From Marthasterias glacialis (Eukaryota > Echinodermata > Asteroidea > Forcipulatida > Asteriidae): a stretch of 64,000 bases of DNA. The translations under genes and the position numbers were made by a program. Positions 57,701-64,000 of this stretch are shown here, piece after piece. The DNA lies in contig OU452240.1 in the NCBI GenBank assembly GCA_911728455.2, positions 8,451,352 to 8,515,351 on the forward strand. The letters are read 5' to 3'. Positions within the stretch are counted from its first letter, which is position 1. Every line of letters starts with the position of its first letter. A model generated the notes under the pieces. It saw only the letters and a program-made list of their open reading frames with translations, had not been told where the DNA came from and did not search any database.

Positions 57701-60700
57701 GTCCAGATGTTGTAGTCTTAGATAAGACGAAGATGTGTCATCTCATTGACTTACAACTGTACATGTAGCTGTGCCAGATGCTATGAGGGTAGCTTCTAAG
57801 AAGATGGTGAATCAGGAGTATCAGGAGTAGTGCCTGTGGTGGTTGGAGCACTTTGCACCATTTGGAAGGAACTAGAGAAGCATCTAGATCAAATAGGCAC
57901 AACTGTGAGGGTAGATTTAATACAGAAAGCGGCACTTTTGAGAACAGCTAGGATCCTGAGAAAGACCTTCAAGATGTAAGGGCTACGGGACGTAGCTCAA
58001 GTCGAGGAATTACTGGCACAGAAGAAAATGTGATTTTTTTCCTGCTGTGATATTATGAAATAATAATGATGTCCGCCAATTTTGACACTCATGGCTAATG
58101 AATATCTTTGTTCTGGGGTGCCATTCAGAAGTCAGAATGTCTAGTGACTGGCACCCCAAACAAGGATATTGACAAAATAGGGAGACTGCCAACATTAGGG
58201 CTAGATAGCTCAGTAGGTAGTGCCCCTGCATATGAATCCGGAGGTCGCTGGTTCAAAACCTGTTCTTGTCAATTTTTCTTTGTTCACCCCAAAATTGAAT
58301 TAAATTTACCCAGTCAGTTTCCCTTGTGGTTTATTACTTGATATTTAAAATAAAAAAAGTCACATCCCCTTATGGTCATCCCTTTACTGCCGCTTCCTAG
58401 GTTGTATTGTAAACTTTGGTGTGATCCCTGGTTATATGGCAGTTTGAGGTTGGATGGCTTCTGACTGGCACTCTTGAACAAAGATATTGACAAACTAGGG
58501 AGACCGCCAACATTAGGGCTAGATAACTCCATTGGTAGAGTGCCAGCACATTAATCCGGAGGTTGCAGGTAAATCCAGACAGTTTTCCTTGTGGTTTATT
58601 GCTTGATAATAAAATTTGTGTGTTACAAGTTTCGACAAACGTCTATTTTTGGACCACCATAATCTTCAGATTGCTCTTTATTTATGGCTATTTGGTGTGA
58701 CCCATTAAACAGCACAGCCATGGCACGCACATGTTCATCAATAAGTACAGTATACATTTACTTATGTGAGGATCATGTTGGGTTTTTGCACACTATGTGG
58801 GTACTGAGTGTAATTTGGATAATTTTGTGGAAGTATCTTCATTTCATTTTACAGATAACATTTTGTGGTAAAATTGAAGAAGTTCCTGAATTGCCTGAGC
58901 CAGAAGGATCAGTGCTGAAGAAACATTTTAAACAGGTAAAGAATTTCATATTTTGGTTGACATTATGGACAATATGCAGCCACCCTAGTGCCGTGATCAA
59001 CTACTGCCATAGTGACAGTAACATCACCAACAACTAAAGGCCCAAAGCAGCACACAATTAACAAGATTTGACTACCAAAGTGATCAAAAACTAACTGCTG
59101 ATGTTCATGTCAGCAACGCCTAATTAATTAGCATTTGTTTTTATCAGTAGAAACACAGCAACAACAGTCAAACATAATGTCCCTACTGACTTGTTGTTTT
59201 AATTTCTTCTGACCAAGTATTGTTCTGGTACCCTTTTCCTGCTATTGTAATGTTCATGTCAATAATTACTGCTGTAGTAATATTTATGGCACCAACTGCT
59301 GCCGGATTGATGATCATTCCATGAAGTACACATACATTCATACATGTACCTCAAGTATACTGCCGAAGTGGCATTCGTTTTAGTAATGACTGTAATGATG
59401 GCATACTTACATGTACATCCCTAGCTACACCGGTTACATATTGCTTAACTTCAAAATACCATTTATGCTGCCAGTTACTGACAGCCGTGTCTGTCACTCT
59501 TTCTGTTACCATAGTGACCTTCATGTCACCAGCTATTGCCAAGGTCATTCACTTTGTGCTGCTGCCATTACTGACATGCTAACATCATTCGGTGAAATGT
59601 ATGTATGTATACGTGTATCACCAGCAAGTCGAGTTATATTCAAGATTTAAATACATGTAGGTTGTTGAATATACTTAGCATACAAGCCCACGGATTCCTG
59701 TTCACCACATAACATGTTGATATAATGTTAATTGATTTCAAAGTATTTATTTTGTAAATTTAATTCAGGCCCTGACGAGCATGAGCTTAAGCCCTCCACC
59801 AATAAAAGATTTTGAAGAGTCTCGAGGTGAAGTTGAAGCCATCAGCAGAAGAAGAGAAAATTTCTCTGATGAAACAGGGTTTAATCCATTTATTTATGGC
59901 AATGATGTTGACTCTGTTGATGTTGCCACACGAGTAGCTATGGTCAAGTTTTTTAACTCACCGAATGTGTTAGCACACCATAACGAGCATACACGTACTT
60001 TGCGGTTACATCCAAGGCCAGTGGTCGCCTTCCAAGTGCATAGCTTTTTACAGTCAAGAGGTGTGATGTCCAAGTTTGTTGAACAACTTGCCAAAACTCA
60101 GGTACGTTATCATTTAAACGTCTTTTAAAGCTAGTTCATTCTGATTCTTTAAAAAAAACTGCCCAACTTTGTGGATGTGGAGCTGTGATTAAATTCATGT
60201 CATCAGTCATTACAATTATGGTTATGAGGGTGGTGTTTATACATGTCTTCTTGGACTACTTGAAAGTGTACAGTGTAATGTTTTCTGCAAAGCCATGACA
60301 TGTATGTTCAGCACTGTTCACAATTGGAATGATTGACATAATACGTGGTTTGTATTGATCTTGAGCTTGCACTTGATAGTTGATGTTCTGATTAGAATGA
60401 AATGCAGTAGGTAAAATTCTTTACCAATTTACCTTGTGGCTCTTCTACCAAGAAAGGCCATTGGAAACATCATTACTCTGTATAGATAGTGTGGCAAGAA
60501 CCGCTTTGTTAAAATTAAAGACAAGCTTTACTCAAGCGGCTGAAAAATTGCTTGCAGGGACATTTGTTTAAGGAAAATGTATCCTAATTTATGGTTAGAT
60601 AAAAGATTTAAATCATAGGCAGTGAAATTTGATTAACTTGTAGAAACAATCAAATATCAGTTTTATTTAGAACAAGGTGTCCTGTGAGGTGTTTTAATTT

Positions 60701-62597
60701 TTCTGGCAATTTCACCAAAGGAAGAGTAATTAAATTTCAGAACTAGAAAATCTCTGATGATTATTAATTAGGGAATAACAGTGCGAGGACCCGGTCTTCA
60801 CTGCTTGGTAATGACCGGGGTGGTGGCTGGCCGCTGTTAACGACCAAGCCGGAGGCGCGGTCGTTAACAGCGGCCAGCCACCACCCAAGGTCATTACCAA
60901 GCAGTGAAGACCGGGTCCTCACACTGTTATTCCCATTAATAAATACCTTTTTAACGAAATAAACGGCTAAAATCGTCCATTTTGTAACTTTTCTTTCTCG
61001 GCGATACTTTCTTGTTTTGTTAGCCGGTTTTTATATCGACGTTTAATACACCCCCACGTGATCACGTTTTGACCAATCAGAATCCACAAACTGTCCTAGG
61101 TATTTATTAATATTAGTTAAATAAAAATGTTTGTGAAGCTGATTGGAAATTAACATGAGATGCTCAACTAATCACCTTATGTGCAGATGTGTATTACTGA
61201 TAGTGATGCTAGTGTTAGTGTTGTCACCTTACGGCAGCAACTTAGAGGTATAACAAAACTTATTTTTAATAACGAACTTAGCAAATCGGTGAAAAGCAAT
61301 CTAAATGGCGCACAGTTATATACAAATTAAGTAATTGCGCAAAATGGGCTGGAGGCCAAAAATGACAACAGTAGCCCATGTGGATGAGGCAAAGAATGAC
61401 TGTAGGCTTACACCAAATTTCACTACAATAGTTTAACACCAACTATTTGATATCAAAGAATAAGCTGTTGCAAAACAAACTGTTGCATTCAAACGATGAT
61501 GCTAATCATCTTTCCAAAGTAGAATTTTGCAATAAAAGTAAGCTTCATTGTAAAAACTAATCTTCTATATCAATGTATCAATGTGTGTGCATGTGCAATA
61601 GGGATAAAAGTCTTACCTAATAAATAGACTTGCTTTTAATATTAAACTCAACCATGACAATTATTCATTTTACAGGCTGTTGAGTTCTTTGGTGAATTTT
61701 GTTTGAACCCAGTAAATGTGACATTTTTAAGAATACACACTGGAGTGTATGACCCACAACTCATTGGTGATAAGTCAAGGTGGTACCAGGAGCAGCTACA
61801 GCCAGTCAATTTTAAGGTTTGTTCAAGGCGAGCAAATTATTATAACTAGAAAGTAGTACTTTAAAAAAATGCTCAATGAGACAGCTCAGTTCAGTTTGTT
61901 GTGATATATCCTTGACCTTTACAAAGTTTTGCATTGATCCCTTGCACGCACGCTACATGCGATGACTGTGCCACACTCACCATTTTAGAAGTCAGTAGGT
62001 AAGCGCCACGTCGCCTAAAATGCGCACTACACTGCATAACACACACGGGCATTGACTTTCAAAATGGCACAACCAAGATTATTTTGATAATGGCACCTTG
62101 TAAATTGGGTCAGTACTTACCATTACATATCTCTTTATCACAAAGTTCTTGTACCCAACCAAGAATGTAAACTTTATCCTTGGTCAGTGAGTAACCTACA
62201 TGTATTAAAACTGAAAAGTAACACAATTTTATACTCATTGTGAAAAATGCTATATAAGGTTAAACTATGAAAGTTACAGGGTATGTTTTTGTTTATTTTA
62301 TTAAGTTATTGTACATTGGCTTATCAGTATTGAACCCACTTGCTTTGTGTACATGTTATATAGTTTTAAAGCCTTGACTGTCCTGACTGACCTCTCCTTC
62401 TTTGCAGGTGTACTTTGAGAACTGTACATTGGGTATTCCATTGAGTAGTGGAAACGAAGCCTGGTCAGATTCTTCTAATCCTACTGATGAAAGTGGTGAA
62501 GAGTCTGAATCTGGAAGTAGTAGTAGCTCATCTTATTCATCTCTTAATGACTTTGTCACTGATATGATGAATAGTGATATCCAGGGAGATGTCATAG
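54101..62597 (+). CDS. MADD: MADD (DENN/Rab3 GEF), first eight coding exons, partial
   Basis: MADD (Rab3GEP) exchanges GDP for GTP on Rab3 and Rab27 in vesicle traffic and binds the TNF receptor 1 death domain in mammals. Eight exons join without phase conflict into 638 codons. uDENN begins near residue 12 ([57 protein letters not shown]); the cDENN core is at about 265-400 ([69 protein letters not shown]); dDENN at about 405-555 ([25 protein letters not shown]-like [13 protein letters not shown]). The Ser-rich acidic stretch ([18 protein letters not shown]) follows. The death-domain-like C-terminus lies beyond the window. Confidence 0.95.
55017..55308 (+). CDS. MADD: MADD coding exon 2
   Basis: Residues 211-308, acceptor CATTACAG, donor AAG|GTACAC, phase 2 to 0. 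Continues [10 protein letters not shown]...[12 protein letters not shown] and [13 protein letters not shown], the entry to cDENN. Confidence 0.94.
55309..55930 (+). other. MADD intron 2
   Basis: 622 bp, AT-rich with TACATGT motifs. Nothing else recognised. Confidence 0.75.
55931..56062 (+). CDS. MADD: MADD coding exon 3
   Basis: Residues 309-352, acceptor TGCTACAG, donor [48 protein letters not shown] is the best conserved part of the DENN domain, essentially invariant among animals. Confidence 0.97.
56063..56844 (+). other. MADD intron 3
   Basis: 782 bp. Begins with a short tandem CCTCAGGAT repeat (56070-56095). Otherwise AT-rich. Confidence 0.7.
56845..56958 (+). CDS. MADD: MADD coding exon 4
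   Basis: Residues 353-390, acceptor CTTGTAG, donor [29 protein letters not shown] then [14 protein letters not shown] ends cDENN. Confidence 0.95.
57300..57980 (+). mobile_element. Non-LTR retrotransposon relic, C-terminal Cys/His region
   Basis: A 134-codon frame reads [65 protein letters not shown] and [10 protein letters not shown]. Out of frame downstream come [47 protein letters not shown]. This is the ordered tail of a widespread invertebrate reverse-transcriptase polyprotein whose CxxC and H/C residues form a zinc-knuckle-like motif. One stop and one frame change show decay. Confidence 0.75.
58131..58345 (+). mobile_element. tRNA-like SINE, copy 1
   Basis: GGATATTGACAAAATAGGGA leads into GGCTAGATAGCTCAGTAGGT AGTGCC (A-box) and GGTTCAAAACC (B-box), and ends TTCCCTTGTGGTTTATTACT. 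Not a functional tRNA: the acceptor stem and anticodon arm do not close properly. Confidence 0.65.
58457..58608 (+). mobile_element. tRNA-like SINE, copy 2
   Basis: Same order as the copy 120 bp upstream, with GAACAAAGATATTGACAAACT, GGCTAGATAACTCCATTGGT AGAGTGCC, a damaged B-box region and TTTCCTTGTGGTTTATTGCT. The two copies lie in tandem in the same orientation. Confidence 0.65.
58855..58935 (+). CDS. MADD: MADD coding exon 5
   Basis: Residues 391-417, acceptor TTTTACAG, donor [36 protein letters not shown], matching the PILPEPE..LKKHLKQ segment of the family. Confidence 0.9.
58936..59768 (+). other. MADD intron 5
   Basis: 833 bp. Many short phrases around GTCACC / ACTGCTGCC recur loosely, but no defined element or exon is seen. 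Confidence 0.7.
59769..60101 (+). CDS. MADD: MADD coding exon 6
   Basis: Residues 418-528, acceptor AATTCAG, donor [53 protein letters not shown] and FVEQLAKTQ mark dDENN. Confidence 0.95.
60102..61675 (+). other. MADD intron 6
   Basis: 1.6 kb with a striking long palindrome (60771-60934), possibly the left part of an element reaching to about 61110. Otherwise AT-rich. Confidence 0.7.
60771..60934. repeat. Near-perfect palindrome, 75-bp arms, 13-bp loop
   Basis: The left arm GGGAATAACAGTGCGAGGAC CCGGTCTTCACTGC to CTGTTAACGACC is mirrored by GGTCGTTAACAGCGG to CACTGTTATTCCC. The loop is AAGCCGGAGGCGC. The wider pair ATTAAT(TA)GGG / CCCATTAAT extends the arms. Confidence 0.93.
61676..61816 (+). 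CDS. MADD: MADD coding exon 7
   Basis: Residues 529-575, acceptor TTTTACAG, donor [29 protein letters not shown] then [19 protein letters not shown]; matches the end of dDENN. Confidence 0.94.
61817..62407 (+). other. MADD intron 7
   Basis: 591 bp, with one arm of the 47.4-kb inverted-repeat family (61945-62118). Confidence 0.75.
61945..62118 (+). repeat. Single-arm copy of the 47.4-kb inverted-repeat family
   Basis: GACTGTGCCACACTCACC, CGCCTAAAATGCGCACTACA, AAAATGGCACAACCAAGATT and AAATTGGGTCA follow the order of 47357-47515. Confidence 0.75.
62408..62597 (+). CDS. MADD: MADD coding exon 8 (last in window)
   Basis: Residues 576-638, acceptor CTTTGCAG, donor ATAG|GTCTGT, phase 0 to 1. [13 protein letters not shown], then an acidic Ser-rich stretch and [20 protein letters not shown], the counterpart of YSSLGDFVSEMM in vertebrate MADD. 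Confidence 0.9.
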
Positions 62598-63062
62598 GTC
62601 TGTCATTTTTGTTTTATCTTCAAGGTTGCGTATGGATGGGGAATTTATATCAATTTTTCACAAATGATATAATTGTTTGGCTTTCTGCACACTGAAACAA
62701 GTAGTCCTTGATAAGAATGCTGCAGTGGCAGATGTCTGCGTGGTGTAGAAACCATAATGAAATATGGTAATTGCATACCTACGACTGTGCCATATTTGGA
62801 GTTAAAATTTAATAATTCTACACCCTTAATAATTCTACACCCTTAATTACAAAAAAAATAAATAAAATAAATAACATAAAATAAGTGTTTGGGGAGAAGT
62901 AAATGAAATGCTTTTAATCATCAAAGAGTTAACACAAAAAGTTTAAGTAAAATTGGCTTGCAACATTATTTTTAGTAACATTTGCTTTAACGTGCTACCA
63001 GAGGGCGCTGTTTAATATTGTGATGAAGCAATATTGTGATTATATTTGAAGAAGCAAAGGGT

Positions 63063-63836
63063 CAATAGACCGATTGCGCGACCTACGTCACGTGGCCCCT
63101 GTTGGGTATAAAATGTAAACACACACGTAATCCTCCATAGGAAAGGGTGGTACGGTACACAATGATTAATGCATTTAGTTTATTCGATCAAGGCTTTTCT
63201 TGCTCGAAATCTGTGAAAGATATTCCAGAGTTTGTACCAAAGACCTTCAAGTGACTGAATAAAGCCAGTAAGGACTGTTCCAGTAAGTCTTGAAAATTGT
63301 AAAAGTACCGTATAAATGTGCACGATGTTAGGCCAGACGACCGCGATCACCACACACTTTTCAACGCAAAAAGTTTTGAAGCTGAAATCCTCCAAAGAAA
63401 TTGCTTTCCAAAACTGTGTGATTCCTTTGCCTATTTGAAATTCTGCAAGGCTAGGTATTAATGCTCACTTTTCCAACATTCTTTACCCTTTTTTTTACAG
63501 TGATTTAGGCCAACATTACAAACAAAATAACACACGGGTGGCTACATAATAGTTGTCCGACGCCGGTAGTGCATGGCTAAAAAAACCTCTTTTTAGTAGA
63601 ATCCTGTTAAATTATGAAACAGAGATGTGATTTAAATTGATGCGACAACATACTACTTTAAATAAAGGGGCTGATTAACTAATTCATCGCTTAAAGAAAG
63701 TAACATCGACTGTTTTCGAACTCACTCTGTGTCACGGCCTATGCTTTTACACGTATTTTTTCATCAGCTGTATGACGTCATACCCGATAGGGGGTCACGT
63801 GACCGCATGTAAACATTGTCATGCAATCGGTCTATT
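63063..63836 (+). mobile_element. 774-bp non-autonomous DNA transposon, CAATAGACCGAT family, complete copy
   Basis: Begins CAATAGACCGATTGCGCGAC and ends CATGCAATCGGTCTATTG. The inverted ends continue for about 50 bp through GTCACGTG and ATGTAAAC. No open frame codes for a transposase. Relatives lie at 9955-10530 (inverted), 47698-48272 and 48600-48702. A target duplication is not clear. Confidence 0.8.
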
Positions 63837-63919
63837 GTCATTTTATGCACTAAAAGTAAGCTCAATTTCCCTTTCATGTTGACTACAGACTGACAGCTGA
63901 AATTATGACTTAACTGGAG

Positions 63920-64000
63920 CTTAACCAGTTGCTGCAGGGAGTTTTAGAAGAAAAACAATTATCCCTGTCCCCCCTGGTGGGATTCTTTAGGTGGAATTGC
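63920..64000 (+). repeat. Interspersed repeat family R1, start of a copy cut by the window edge
   Basis: TTAACCAGTTGCTGCAGGGA, then CCCCTGGTGGGATTCTTTAG, the family's first 80 bp. Confidence 0.65.

Larger units (their letters stand above)
56959..58854 (+). other. MADD intron 4
   Basis: 1.9 kb, holding a LINE C-terminal relic (57300-57980), an ATA/ATG microsatellite (57279-57302) and two copies of a tRNA-like SINE (58131-58345, 58457-58608). Confidence 0.75.
62598..64000 (+). other. MADD intron 8 (to window edge)
   Basis: Holds a complete DNA-transposon-like element (63063-63836) and the start of an R1 copy (63920-64000). No further MADD exon was found. Confidence 0.7.

Noticed and set aside
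58195..58270. Functional tRNA gene
   Set aside because: A-box and B-box are present, but the stems do not pair well and a second decayed copy with the same leader and tail lies next to it.
54101..62597. A regulatory or functional link between MADD and the ADA2/CECR2 pair
   Set aside because: Nothing in the sequence ties them beyond proximity; 15 kb of transposon-rich DNA separates CECR2 from MADD.

Overview
Animal nuclear DNA. The window is AT-rich, has long introns with canonical GT-AG boundaries, and holds three identifiable protein genes in a dense background of old transposon remains. The gene content (ADA2/ADGF, CECR2 and MADD orthologues), the mix of non-LTR retrotransposon relics and the very frequent TACATGTA motif suggest a marine invertebrate, probably an invertebrate deuterostome such as an echinoderm, hemichordate or lancelet. 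The phylum is an inference and a mollusc cannot be excluded from the sequence alone.

Layout. 1-2.6 kb: the 5' end of a minus-strand ADA2-type secreted adenosine deaminase (signal-peptide exon plus one body exon; the rest lies left of the window). 2.6-11.1 kb: intergenic DNA with relics of a Jockey-like and an RTE-like retrotransposon, small inverted-repeat elements and, just before the next gene, a possible promoter stretch. 11.1-39.5 kb: a complete plus-strand CECR2 gene, reconstructed here as 13 coding exons with consistent phases (5061 nt, 1686 codons plus stop), containing DDT, WHIM-like and bromodomain regions. Its introns hold a broken BEN-domain transposon-type gene with a 60-bp coding minisatellite, several copies of one interspersed repeat family and a 2.8-kb repeat element with a tandem array of palindromic CCGGAAGT (ETS-type) motifs. 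39.5-54 kb: 3' flank and a gene-poor stretch of fold-back elements, palindromes, tandem repeats and LINE fragments. 54.1-62.6 kb: the first eight coding exons (638 codons) of a plus-strand MADD (Rab3 GEF, DENN domain) gene, which runs off the right edge.

How the genes relate. They are separate eukaryotic transcription units, not an operon. ADA2 (extracellular purine metabolism and growth-factor activity) and CECR2 (chromatin remodelling with SNF2L/SNF2H) lie head to head, the arrangement known in the human cat-eye-syndrome region of 22q11. This looks like conserved microsynteny and is the most interesting genic observation here. MADD acts in vesicle traffic and has no evident functional tie to the other two.

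I found no convincing evidence of a new enzymatic or defence system. The structures least explained by the gene annotation are the repeat elements: the ETS-motif array next to the bromodomain exon, a fold-back element made of short palindromic units, several 75-200 bp inverted repeats, and an inverted-repeat element with an 11-bp target duplication.
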